Below are positions 19,405-27,787 of a DNA stretch of 64,000 nt, in pieces. The first letter of the stretch is position 1. The number at the start of each line of letters is the position of its first letter. The notes under the pieces were generated by a model, which saw only the letters and a list, made by a program, of their open reading frames with translations, had not been told where the DNA came from and made no database searches. A program made the translations under genes and the position numbers. This DNA comes from Verrucomicrobiota bacterium (GTDB lineage Bacteria; Verrucomicrobiota; Verrucomicrobiia; Opitutales; Opitutaceae). The stretch covers positions 1 to 64,000 of the forward strand of contig JAGVUB010000158.1 of the NCBI GenBank assembly GCA_019136515.1, in the 5' to 3' direction.

Positions 19405-20241
19405 ATGAACCTCGGAGTCCGCGCCCACGATTTCGGCAAACTTCCGGTCGAGGAACTCGCCCGCCAGATTGCCGCCCACGGCCTGAACTGCATCCAGCTC
19501 GCGCCCGTGAAGGCGCTGGCCGGCTGCGACAACGACACGGCCGGCATCGACCTCGGCTTCGCCGCCGAGGTGCACGAGACCTTCCGCCGTCACGGCATCC
19601 ACATTTCGGTGCTCGGTTGCTACATCAACCTCGGCGACCGCGATGCCGCCTCGCGCCGCCCGCAGCTCGAGCGATTCAAACATCACCTCCGCGCCGCCAA
19701 AGCCTTCGGCTGTCCCATCGTCGGCACCGAAACCGGCTCGCTCAACTCCGACTACTCTCGCCACCCCGACAACGGCGGCGACGAGGCCTTCGGCATCGTG
19801 CTCGAAAGCGTGCGTGAGCTCGTGCGCGAGGCCGAGCGGTGCGGCGCCATCGTCTGTATCGAGGCGGTCGAGCGTTATGTGATCTCCTCGCCGCAGCGCC
19901 TGCGGCGCCTCGTAGACGAGATCGCCTCACCGTACCTCAAGGTCATCTACGACCCGGTGAACCTCCTCTGGTCGACCAACTGCGAACGCGAGGCCGCGAT
20001 CCTCGACGACGCGCACCGTTCGCTCGGCGAGCACGTGCGCATCCTTCACGCCAAGGACTACACGATCGAGAACAACGCCTTCCGCGAGCTGTCTGCCGGC
20101 CAAGGCCGGCTCAACTACCGCCAGGTGTTCCAGTGGCTGAAGACTCAGCCCCAGCCGATCGACATACTGCTGGAGAACACGCATCCCGCCTCGATCTCCC
20201 GCACGATCGAGTTTGTGCAGCAATCCTATCGCGAGGCTTGA
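19405..20241 (+). CDS. Sugar phosphate isomerase/epimerase family TIM-barrel protein
   Basis: 278 residues without a signal peptide, so cytoplasmic. The xylose-isomerase-like/AP endonuclease 2 fold is indicated by LARQIAAHGLNCIQL, GIHISVLGCYINLGD, GTETGSL, IEAVERYVISS, KVIYDPVNLLW and VRILHAKDYTIENN, which place the expected metal ligands (Glu, Asp, His, Glu). Such proteins isomerise or epimerise sugars or inositols released by neighbouring hydrolases; the substrate is unknown. The 164-bp gap to GH35 is largely a REP pair. Confidence 0.8.
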   Translation: MNLGVRAHDFGKLPVEELARQIAAHGLNCIQLAPVKALAGCDNDTAGIDLGFAAEVHETFRRHGIHISVLGCYINLGDRDAASRRPQLERFKHHLRAAKAFGCPIVGTETGSLNSDYSRHPDNGGDEAFGIVLESVRELVREAERCGAIVCIEAVERYVISSPQRLRRLVDEIASPYLKVIYDPVNLLWSTNCEREAAILDDAHRSLGEHVRILHAKDYTIENNAFRELSAGQGRLNYRQVFQWLKTQPQPIDILLENTHPASISRTIEFVQQSYREA

Positions 20242-20390
20242 GGCTATACGAGACAGTTGGCCACAGAGGGCACAGGGATAAGGCAAGAGTACACGGAGAG
20301 ATCGGGGAGAAACAGGAGGCCCAAGGAGCTCACCATCGGGTGAGTAGGCCGGACCAGATTTCTCCTCCCCAGGTATCTCTCTGCCGCAGG

Positions 20391-20408
20391 TTCTGCCGAA
20401 CGGCAGAA
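20391..20408. repeat. 18-bp dyad copy
   Basis: TTCTGCCGAACGGCAGAA, a one-base variant of the copy at 1453. Confidence 0.8.
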
Positions 20409-20635
20409 TGATCTCTTGCCTCCTCTCCTCTGCCTCCGTGCCCGTCAGGACTGCCGTTTCTTGGTTGAGACGTTCTTGCGTCAGCGAGCTTCGAGTCGTC
20501 GCGCGGCACGCCCCATCGACGCGATCCGTCTCGCCACGCTCGGGATCGCGTAGCCCTGCCGTTCAGCAGAGCGGCGCGAAAGCAGAGTTGCCGGCGTCGT
20601 TCGGAATTGCCCCGCACCCAATCCGCCCGGGGGCG

Positions 20636-20677
20636 CCGGAGAGAGGATGCAACCGATCCCCTAATCCCTCTCTCCGG
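20636..20677. terminator. Probable bidirectional terminator hairpin
   Basis: CCGGAGAGAGG and CCTCTCTCCGG form a perfect 11-bp stem around a 20-nt loop, between the 3' ends of the convergent isomerase and GH105 genes. No T-run follows on either strand, so it could be a hairpin-only terminator or another repeat. Confidence 0.45.
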
Positions 20678-20715
20678 ACTTCTATCCCCCAAACAGTCAG
20701 ACGGACAATTCGCGC

Positions 20716-22947
20716 TCACCGCCTCGCGCGCTTGCGCAAGCGAGGCACCTCGGCCGCGTGCTCAGCGGCGACGCCCCGCGGCTTCAGGCACTGTGTGAGC
20801 CGGTGCACCTCCACGCCCGCCAGCAAGACGATGCCGATGCCGTGCGTGTCGTTGAGATTCCAGAGCAGGTCCTGCTTGTAGTAGTCGGAGGTGAAGGAGA
20901 ACTCCGAACCGCGGCAGACGCCGTGCACGTTGCCAAGCCGGTCGATCGAGGTGCGATTGAGCGCCTCCCAAGCCTTGAACACCGCACGCACGTACGTCTC
21001 CGGCTGCTCGAGCCAACCGTACTGTACACCACGCGAGAACGCGTAGGCGAACATCGCGGTGCAGGACGTCTCGGGATAGGCGTCGTGCTCGTCGAGCACC
21101 TGATGCCACATGCCGGCTGCATCCTGTTGCGCCAGAACCCCGGTGCAAAGCTCTCGAAACATCGCCACCAGATCGTCGCGCAAAGCGTGGGTCGAAGGTA
21201 GCACGGCCAACAACTCCGACAGCGAAAAGAGCACCCAACCGTTGCCCCGGCCCCACGGAATGCCCGTCGCCTTGCCCCGGTGCAGGTCGTGGACGTGCGA
21301 CATCAGTTTCTTCCCGGGGATGAAAAGCATCTTCCGGAAACCGAGGAACTGCCGCGCCGCGTCGTCGACATAGCGCGTTTCGCCCGTGAGCTCGAAGTAC
21401 CGGCACAGGAACGGCACACTCATGTACAGATCGTCGGCCCAGAGGGTATCCTCGTGGAAGACGTGCATGAGGTGCTTGCGGAAGAACGTGCCGTCGGGCA
21501 GACGCACCTGTTGGTTGGAGATAAAGTCCGCCACATAGTCGGCGATCGCCCGCCCGCCCGGGATCTCGAAATACTTCATCACCTCGAGCAGCGAGGAGCC
21601 GAACGAGCCGCAGTCGTCGAGACTGTCGATGCTGGTGAGCAGGTGGTGGACATTGGTCGCCCCGCCGTATTGCTGCCGATCCCACATCGCATAGTCGAAG
21701 ATGTCGGCGCAGAACCGCATGTGGTCGACGAGGTATCGCTGCGTCTCCTCCGAGCCGAGCAGCCGCGAGCTGTGCAGCAGGCCGTAGAGAGTCACCCCAA
21801 GCGGGTAGTTCCAGCGTCCGTAAAGCGCGTTGTCGTTGTAGGGTCGCACCCAGGCGTCGGGGGCGTCGAGCCGCCAATAGGTGGCACCGTCGCGGCCCGG
21901 GACGAGCTTGTGGAGATGGCGCAGCGCGGCGAGGTCGCCGGTCTTTCCCTCGTCGAGCGGACCGGCGAAGATCCACGGTGTCGAGGCCCCCTGAAGATTG
22001 CATGGGCTGGCCAACGCCACCGCTTCGCGGCCGCGCCGGAAGCCGAGCTCGAAGCCCCAGTCGCGGGCTCCGCATCGGGCGCGCACCATCACCTCCTGGT
22101 GCCCGAACGGTATCCGAACCTTCACGGAAAACGCGCCGGCCTTTTCGGTGGCGAACACCGGCACGTCGCCCACGACCACTTCGACCGGCCCACGAGCGCT
22201 ACCGGAGAGCACGTACTCCACCTGCCCGGGCGCGAGGAACAGACCACGCGTCCAAGCAATGGCGACAGCGCCCGGCTGCAGGCCGAAGATCCGGCGGCAC
22301 TGTCCCTGCACCTGCTGCGCCTTCGGCCACTGCCGCCGCGGCAGCCAGACCGCACCGGACTCGGACTCCGTGGAGTCCCGGCCCGGGATGCTCGCCAGCT
22401 CGGACGCCAACGGCTCCGTGAAGATCCAGCCCTCCTGCCCACCTCGTTCGGCGGTCGGCATGAGGAAATAGTACGAGAGCTTGCCCAGCCAGGTGCCGAA
22501 GATACCGCCGAAACCGGCGCCGGTCTTTTTGAACCGCAGCACCACATGGTTCCAGCCCGCTTCCAGTGAGAGCACGAGGTGCTGCCGCTGCTCGGGATAG
22601 CGCTCCTCCACGAAGGTCGAGCGGAAGACGGGCTGCCGGTTCACGTACACGACCGTCGGGCACTGCACGGAAAGGTCGAACTTGAGCTCACTCGCCCGCT
22701 CGCTCCAGATCCGCGCCCACGCATAAACGAAGACGCCCGCGTCCGCCTGCGGGAAATCGCGGTTGAAGTCCGCCACATAGCGATAGTCCTTGCCTCGTAC
22801 GATTCCCGTCCGCGCGCAGGGCCGGTACACCGGAGCGTGCGGCGGATTCACGCCGCGGTAGCGGCGCATGATCGCATCAAGCGTCTTCTCTGTCTGCAGG
22901 CCCGCCTGCGCGTGCATGCTCAGGTGATCTTCAAAATAGAAACCCAT
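20716..22947 (-). CDS. Cytoplasmic GH105 unsaturated rhamnogalacturonyl hydrolase with N-terminal beta module
   Basis: Removes the unsaturated galacturonic acid left at the non-reducing end after pectate or rhamnogalacturonan lyase action. 743 residues, about twice a plain GH105. The first 350 or so residues form a beta-rich module (VYVNRQPVF, GWNHVVLRFKKTG). The (alpha/alpha)6 barrel follows, with WADDLYMSVPFL, GIPWGRGNGWVLFSLSE and AYPETSCTAMFAYAFSRG, the usual GH105 signatures including the catalytic Asp of the DDLYM motif. There is no signal peptide, so it acts on imported oligosaccharides. The ATG at 22947 is preferred over an upstream frame extension lacking similarity. Confidence 0.9.
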   Translation of the reverse strand: MGFYFEDHLSMHAQAGLQTEKTLDAIMRRYRGVNPPHAPVYRPCARTGIVRGKDYRYVADFNRDFPQADAGVFVYAWARIWSERASELKFDLSVQCPTVVYVNRQPVFRSTFVEERYPEQRQHLVLSLEAGWNHVVLRFKKTGAGFGGIFGTWLGKLSYYFLMPTAERGGQEGWIFTEPLASELASIPGRDSTESESGAVWLPRRQWPKAQQVQGQCRRIFGLQPGAVAIAWTRGLFLAPGQVEYVLSGSARGPVEVVVGDVPVFATEKAGAFSVKVRIPFGHQEVMVRARCGARDWGFELGFRRGREAVALASPCNLQGASTPWIFAGPLDEGKTGDLAALRHLHKLVPGRDGATYWRLDAPDAWVRPYNDNALYGRWNYPLGVTLYGLLHSSRLLGSEETQRYLVDHMRFCADIFDYAMWDRQQYGGATNVHHLLTSIDSLDDCGSFGSSLLEVMKYFEIPGGRAIADYVADFISNQQVRLPDGTFFRKHLMHVFHEDTLWADDLYMSVPFLCRYFELTGETRYVDDAARQFLGFRKMLFIPGKKLMSHVHDLHRGKATGIPWGRGNGWVLFSLSELLAVLPSTHALRDDLVAMFRELCTGVLAQQDAAGMWHQVLDEHDAYPETSCTAMFAYAFSRGVQYGWLEQPETYVRAVFKAWEALNRTSIDRLGNVHGVCRGSEFSFTSDYYKQDLLWNLNDTHGIGIVLLAGVEVHRLTQCLKPRGVAAEHAAEVPRLRKRARR

Positions 22948-23123
22948 GACGGTGGAGATTGGTAAATTGGAGAGGGATGCGTCGCTGGCGCGCCGTGGAC
23001 TCGAACTGGGGGAAAAAAACGGGAGGATTCCGGCAATCAACTGGTATGCGTGGGGCCCTCCGCACACCGGTCGCCCGGCGACAAAGCGACATTGCAAGGA
23101 CGGCCGCCCCCCACAACGGGGCC

Positions 23124-23144
23124 CTGCTCTGACCGTCAGAGCAG
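23124..23144. terminator. Hairpin downstream of the PL26-like gene
   Basis: CTGCTCTGA-CCG-TCAGAGCAG, a perfect 9-bp stem with a 3-nt loop, 86 bp past the stop of the minus-strand PL26-like gene. No T-tract follows. It could end that transcript or modulate GH105 expression. Confidence 0.4.
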
Positions 23145-23229
23145 CCGCGACCACCGCCAAACGCAGCCACCGGTGAGGAAGCCCCGGATCCTTCCGCAGG
23201 GCACGCGACCGGTTGCCGACCCCGCGCGC

Positions 23230-25935
23230 TCACGGCTTCTCCTCCGGCAGCTGCGCACCGACCAGCGCGAGGTTCTGGATCGTGGCCAGTCCCCATTGCG
23301 CCGTCCCATTGGTGGATACCCAGGCGGCTTCGTCGACCGGCCGCAGCACCGCGGGGCCGGTCAGCCGCTGCGCCACATGCCGCTGCGCCTGCCCGCGGCC
23401 TTCGGCGCCTTCCGCGCGGAAGTACTCCGTCCAGGCCCGCCGCGCGAGCGCTTCGTCGCCGGTCACCCGCGCCGCGTACGCGGTCAATCGCGAATGGCCC
23501 TGCTGGAGGCTGATGCCCTTCAACGGCTGGCCGAACCGCTTCGCCTGCTCGGCGGCCGGGGCGTTGTAGAGGACACAATAGTCGAGCCACGCCTGCCGGA
23601 ACGTCGGTTCGTCGAGGAGCTGCACCAGTTCGGCGCATACCTCCACCAAACCGAAGACCGCGCTCAGGTGCGAAACCGACACCCGGTCGCTGTCCGACTT
23701 TGCGAACACCCCGCTGTCGAGATCGAGCCGGGCGCCGCCGGTGAAGAACCCGTGCGGCTGCGCCGCGATCGAGCGCATGCTCGCCAGCAGGCGGTCGCGC
23801 ACGCGCGCGTCTCCAGTCCGCTCCCACTCCGTGAGCCAGGCCGAGGCCGCCGCGCCCCAGTCGGTGCCGAACCCGGCATAGACTTCCTTCGCGTTCGGGT
23901 CGGCGGCCGTCACCCGGTCCGGGGCGACCTTGCGGTTCGCCTGCACCGTGGCCAGCGCCCGCACCGCCTCGACCTGCTCGCGCATGAGGTCGCCCACACG
24001 CTCGTCGCCGGTGAGATAGTAGTAGTAGCGGCGGTTGGCCGCCGTGCTGATCCGCAACTGCTTCGCGCTGCACCCCCAGTGCAGGACGTTGTGCCGCGAC
24101 CCCAGCGGCGCGAAACGCCCGATGTGGTGCACATCGACCTCGCCGGTGTGACGCGTCATCGCCTCGGCGAAGCGGAACACGTCCGCCCGGCCGGTCCGCA
24201 GGTAGTACAGCCACAGCCAGAGATCGGTCGAGAGCTCGGAGTTGTCCCAGGCGAAACCGCCCACGTCGTATTTCCACTCGTGGCGGTCGGTGTCGTAGCT
24301 GTGCATCACGTCGCCAAAGTTCCAAAACCCGTACCAGCGCCGCTGGTCGCGCTGGCCCTCGTAGAATCGGAAATGCCAGTCCAGCTCGTCCTCGAGCGCC
24401 GCGCGGGCGGGCGTCGAGCGGTCGACCGGCGCCCAAAGCCGGCCGAACACTTCGCACGACTGGAGGTACTGCGGGGTCGTCGTCAGCACCGGCGGCGTGC
24501 GCACGACCTCGGCCATCCGCGCCAAGCGCTCGCGCGACGGCGTGGCGGGCAGAGTCCAGAGGTACAGCTCGCTCGTACGGGCCACGCCCTCCGGCTTGTC
24601 GAAGCCGGGCTCATAGTCCTCGTAGGTGATCTGCATCGCCTCGAGCTGCTCGGCGTAGGTGTTGTAGCCCGCCCCGCTGTGGTAGCCGCGCAGGTCCATC
24701 GCCCCGGCCCGCGGCGACCACAGCCAGAGCGTCACCTCCGCAGTCTCGCCCGTCGCACCGCGGATCGAAAGCTCACCCGGATAACTCTGCCAGAAATTGC
24801 GGATACCGAACGCCACGCCGCCCTGCGGCGTGCCGACGTAGCCGAGCCCGCCCGCACGCTGGCCGCGCGCCGCCGTGAGCCAGGAGCAGCCCTCCTCGGT
24901 GCGTTTCGTCAGCTCGAAGCCGTCGGCGCTGGACTGGAACAGGCTCCAGTCGCCAAAGGCCGGCACATACTGCATGCGCCCGCCCGCAGCCGGGTTCCAG
25001 GTGCCCACCGGCGGCGTGGCCTCGCCAGCGATCTGGGCCGCGCGCACCGCGGCCCCCGGATCGCGCCGCAGGCCCGTCACCGTGCGCACCGCCTCGCCGA
25101 ACAAGCCGTCGCCCTCTCCCGAGAAGCGGACATGGCGGTCGTGAAGCTCGCCGCGCAGCGGCACGTCGAACCGCAAGCCGAGCCCGCGGATGAAGTCCTT
25201 CCGTTCGTCGCCGTCGTACACGATCGTGTGCACCACCCGCACGGCCTCGCCGCCGGCGTAGAAGTACAACCGCACCACAAACGGCAGCCAATTGCGTCCG
25301 GCCGCGGCATGGTGTCCCCGGATCTTCACCACCGCACGCACCGGGCCGCTCTGTTCCAGCACGACCTCGGCGATCTCGCCGGTAAAAAGCTCGGGCTCCA
25401 GGCCGCCCTCGGGCGCGTCCTGCCGGAGCAGCACAAGCCGGCCGTTGCGCAGAGTCTCGCCGCCCGCGCGCCGCACCTGGGGAATCAGCACGGTCCCCGT
25501 CCTCGCCACCCGCGCGACGATCACACCGGTGTCGATCTCGTAGGCGCCGTTCTCCTCGCGCACGCACAACGGCCGGGCCGGTGCCGTCGCCGGGCCGGCA
25601 GCCACCATCGCGTTCGCGGGCAACGCCTGCCCCGCGGGAATGGCATGCGCCGTCCACTTCAGCGAGCCGTCGGGCCAGTAGGCGAGCGGCCAACTCTGCA
25701 GCGGCACCGTGGCTCCGTCCGCACCGCGCAGGACGAATGCAGTGTCCTTCGCCTGCATGCCCTTGGGCCACGGCAGGCCCCACGTCGCGCCCGGCTGCTC
25801 CGCCGGAGCGGCGCCGTCAAGCCAGCGGACCTCGGCCGCCGGTTGTCCGGCGCCGGGTTGGGCCGCCGGCAGGGCGGCGCACGTGAGAATCGTCAAGGCC
25901 AGGGTGAGCGAGCGAAAGAAGATGGATCGGAGCAT
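23230..25935 (-). CDS. Exported PcRGLX/YetA-like lyase (PL26-type)
   Basis: 901 residues with an N-terminal signal (MLRSIFFRSLTLALTILTCAALPAAQ). The order of an N-terminal beta domain (VRWLDGAAP, GLPWPKG, LPLAYWPDGSLKW-like), central beta sandwich (VHTIVYDGDERKDFIRGLGLRFDVPL) and C-terminal alpha/alpha barrel (RRWYGFWNFGDVMHSYD, GFAWDNSELSTDLWLWLYY, HHIGRFAPLGSRHNVLHWGC) resembles the exo-rhamnogalacturonan lyase family of PcRGLX and bacterial YetA. It probably cleaves rhamnogalacturonan backbone from a chain end by beta-elimination, producing the substrate of GH105. Family assignment is by recognised motifs only. rhaM lies 98 bp upstream on the same strand. Confidence 0.78.
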   Translation of the reverse strand: MLRSIFFRSLTLALTILTCAALPAAQPGAGQPAAEVRWLDGAAPAEQPGATWGLPWPKGMQAKDTAFVLRGADGATVPLQSWPLAYWPDGSLKWTAHAIPAGQALPANAMVAAGPATAPARPLCVREENGAYEIDTGVIVARVARTGTVLIPQVRRAGGETLRNGRLVLLRQDAPEGGLEPELFTGEIAEVVLEQSGPVRAVVKIRGHHAAAGRNWLPFVVRLYFYAGGEAVRVVHTIVYDGDERKDFIRGLGLRFDVPLRGELHDRHVRFSGEGDGLFGEAVRTVTGLRRDPGAAVRAAQIAGEATPPVGTWNPAAGGRMQYVPAFGDWSLFQSSADGFELTKRTEEGCSWLTAARGQRAGGLGYVGTPQGGVAFGIRNFWQSYPGELSIRGATGETAEVTLWLWSPRAGAMDLRGYHSGAGYNTYAEQLEAMQITYEDYEPGFDKPEGVARTSELYLWTLPATPSRERLARMAEVVRTPPVLTTTPQYLQSCEVFGRLWAPVDRSTPARAALEDELDWHFRFYEGQRDQRRWYGFWNFGDVMHSYDTDRHEWKYDVGGFAWDNSELSTDLWLWLYYLRTGRADVFRFAEAMTRHTGEVDVHHIGRFAPLGSRHNVLHWGCSAKQLRISTAANRRYYYYLTGDERVGDLMREQVEAVRALATVQANRKVAPDRVTAADPNAKEVYAGFGTDWGAAASAWLTEWERTGDARVRDRLLASMRSIAAQPHGFFTGGARLDLDSGVFAKSDSDRVSVSHLSAVFGLVEVCAELVQLLDEPTFRQAWLDYCVLYNAPAAEQAKRFGQPLKGISLQQGHSRLTAYAARVTGDEALARRAWTEYFRAEGAEGRGQAQRHVAQRLTGPAVLRPVDEAAWVSTNGTAQWGLATIQNLALVGAQLPEEKP

Positions 25936-26033
25936 GGGAGAAGACGGTTTTGCAGGCTGTTGACACGATCTCGGCGAAGGCGGGCACCCGGCCGGCGACC
26001 GCCCGCCGGAGCTGGCACCGCCACGCGAAGACT

Positions 26034-26348
26034 TCAGGCGAGATGGAAAACCTCGCGCAGCTCGCGCGAGACCGGGCTGTTGTCCGGGTTGCTCGGCATC
26101 ACGTCGCCCATGTATTTCCACCAGCGCTGGCACTCGGGGGTCGCGGCGATCGCGGCCCAGCGGGCCTCGTCCTCGATCTCCACATACCCGAAGAGCTGCC
26201 GGGTCTCCGGGTGCAGGAAGATCGAGTAGTTGTGCGCGCCGTGGGACTTCAGCACCGCCTCGAGCTCGGCCCAGATCGGCCGGTGGCGGCGTTCGTACTC
26301 GGCCTCGCAGCCGGCGTTGACGGACATGACGAATGCTTTGCGGATCAT
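26034..26348 (-). CDS. rhaM: L-rhamnose mutarotase
   Basis: Interconverts alpha and beta anomers of L-rhamnose, speeding entry into the rhamnose pathway. 104 residues, the family norm. The catalytic His lies in [30 protein letters not shown] and [20 protein letters not shown] are characteristic. The ATG at 26348 is the first in-frame start giving the conserved N-terminus ([13 protein letters not shown]). No rhamnose isomerase, kinase or aldolase is in the window, so those steps are elsewhere. Divergent from the LacI gene, which suits shared regulation. Confidence 0.93.
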   Translation of the reverse strand: MIRKAFVMSVNAGCEAEYERRHRPIWAELEAVLKSHGAHNYSIFLHPETRQLFGYVEIEDEARWAAIAATPECQRWWKYMGDVMPSNPDNSPVSRELREVFHLA

Positions 26349-26602
26349 GGGCATTGGGGTGTGGAGCACGACTCTGCCCGGAAGCCGTGGCGGGACCACC
26401 CCTCGCCCTGCGTGACAGTTCGAAAGCCGCAACCGCCGCTCCGTTTCGTGCAGCGCAACCGGGGCCGGCTGCGCGCGCTTGGCGCCGGCCCCGGTTGGGG
26501 TTACTCCGGCGCGGTTCCCGCTCGGTCCGCCACGCTCGGATCGACGTGCCAGTCGAGTTTTCCGTTGAACTCGGTGCATGAACCTCGTTTCTCATCGGCC
26601 CG
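26349..26602. promoter_or_regulatory. Divergent control region between rhaM and the LacI-type regulator
   Basis: 254 bp separating two divergent genes, so both promoters must lie here. A perfect 12-bp inverted repeat AACCGGGGCCGG / CCGGCCCCGGTT (26457-26468, 26485-26496) surrounds a 16-nt centre. A weaker CGAGTT/AACTCG pair is at 26554-26573. Either could be a binding site for the adjacent LacI regulator; neither is proved. Confidence 0.5.
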
Positions 26603-27646
26603 ATGGCCGCCCCTACTCTGCGCACCTTGGCCCGCACCCTTGGGCTCTCCCGAACCACGATTTCGGATGCGTTGCGCGGCTCCCCCCGCGTCAACCCGCA
26701 GACGGCCGAGCGCGTGCGCGCCGCCGCGAAGGCCGCCGGCTACGAGAGCAACCCGCTCACCGGCACCGTCATGTCGCTGCTGCGCCGCTCACGCAGCCAG
26801 AAATTCCGGGGCGTGCTCGCTGCGATCGAGATGGTCGACGCGGACCGTCCGCAGCACGCCGTCCGTTACAACGAACGCGTGCTCGCCGGCGTATCCGAAC
26901 GGGCCGACACCCTCGGTTTCAAGGTCGAGCGTTTCCAGATCGCCCAAAACGGGCTCAAGCTGAGCCGGCTCGATACCATCCTCCAGACGCGCGGCATCCA
27001 CGCCATGGTCGTCCTCCCCGCCTCGGGCTTCCCCGACTTGGCGAACCTGCGCTGGCAACAGTACACCGCCGTCTACATCGACTACTTCATCGACCACCCG
27101 CCGCTGCACTGCATCTGCTCGGACCATTACCGCTCGATGGTGGCGCTGCTCCAGCAGCTTTACACACGCGGATTCCGGCGCCCCGGTCTGTTCATCGAGA
27201 TCACCCACGACGAACGCCTGCACTACCGCTGGGAAGGGGCCTTCCTCGCCCTCCAGAAGTACCTGCCGTCCACCACCGCCGTCCCGGCCCTGCGCCTGCC
27301 GACGGTGACCCGCGCCGGCTTCATGGCGTGGTTCAAGAAATACGATCCCGACGTCGTGATCGGCCACCAACCCGTCGCCATCGAGTGGATGAAGGAGTGC
27401 GGCGCCAAGGTGCCGGAGACCCACTCGTTCGTCTGCCTGAACTCCCTCCGCACCGACGGCGAGTGCGCCGCGCTCGACCTGCAGGCCTCGCACCTCGGCA
27501 TGCGCGCCGCCGAACTCGTGATCGGCCAGCTCCTCCACAACGAGCTCGGCGTGCCGGTCGAACCTTCCCTCACGACCATTCCGGCCAAGCTGCTCGAGGG
27601 TCCCACGCTGCGACTCGCGGCACCGCCCGAGGCATCCGCTCCGTAG
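26603..27646 (+). CDS. LacI-family transcriptional regulator
   Basis: 347 residues. The N-terminal helix-turn-helix (LARTLGLSRTTISDALRGSP, then VNPQTAERVRAAAKAAGYESNP with the hinge) is classic LacI/GalR. The periplasmic-binding-like core spans about 65-347 (FRGVLAAIEMVD, LPASGFPDLANLRWQQYTAVYIDY). It probably senses a pectin-derived sugar such as a rhamnose or galacturonate derivative, inferred only from the neighbours. It lies divergent to rhaM. The stop codon is again in a GTAG context (GCTCCGTAGCAGC), but the following sequence is not a clear REP copy. Confidence 0.92.
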   Translation: MAAPTLRTLARTLGLSRTTISDALRGSPRVNPQTAERVRAAAKAAGYESNPLTGTVMSLLRRSRSQKFRGVLAAIEMVDADRPQHAVRYNERVLAGVSERADTLGFKVERFQIAQNGLKLSRLDTILQTRGIHAMVVLPASGFPDLANLRWQQYTAVYIDYFIDHPPLHCICSDHYRSMVALLQQLYTRGFRRPGLFIEITHDERLHYRWEGAFLALQKYLPSTTAVPALRLPTVTRAGFMAWFKKYDPDVVIGHQPVAIEWMKECGAKVPETHSFVCLNSLRTDGECAALDLQASHLGMRAAELVIGQLLHNELGVPVEPSLTTIPAKLLEGPTLRLAAPPEASAP

Positions 27647-27671
27647 CAGCGGTTCCATCGCGGCGTTTCCT

Positions 27672-27747
27672 GGTGGCGAAGCTCGGCAAGAGTTTCGCGC
27701 GTGCGGCGCCCTCCGGCACACCGAAGGCCTTGGCGGCCTTCGCCACG
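27672..27747. repeat. GTAGCGAAA-family REP pair (GTGGCGAA variant)
   Basis: Left arm GTGGCGAAGCTCGGCAAGAG, right arm ending GGCGGCCTTCGCCAC. It lies between the convergent LacI-type and GH43-CE12-CE12 genes. Confidence 0.75.
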
Positions 27748-27787
27748 GCCGAAGCGCCGCAACCGCGTCCACGCGGGAGCCGCCGCC

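Larger units (their letters stand above)
20242..20715. other. Intergenic region between convergent genes
   Basis: No gene seen. It contains a CCACAGAGGGCACAGGGATA-like interspersed motif near 20261, the 18-bp dyad at 20391-20408, and a strong inverted repeat at 20636-20677. The stretch 20450-20620 has no coding signal in any frame. Confidence 0.6.
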
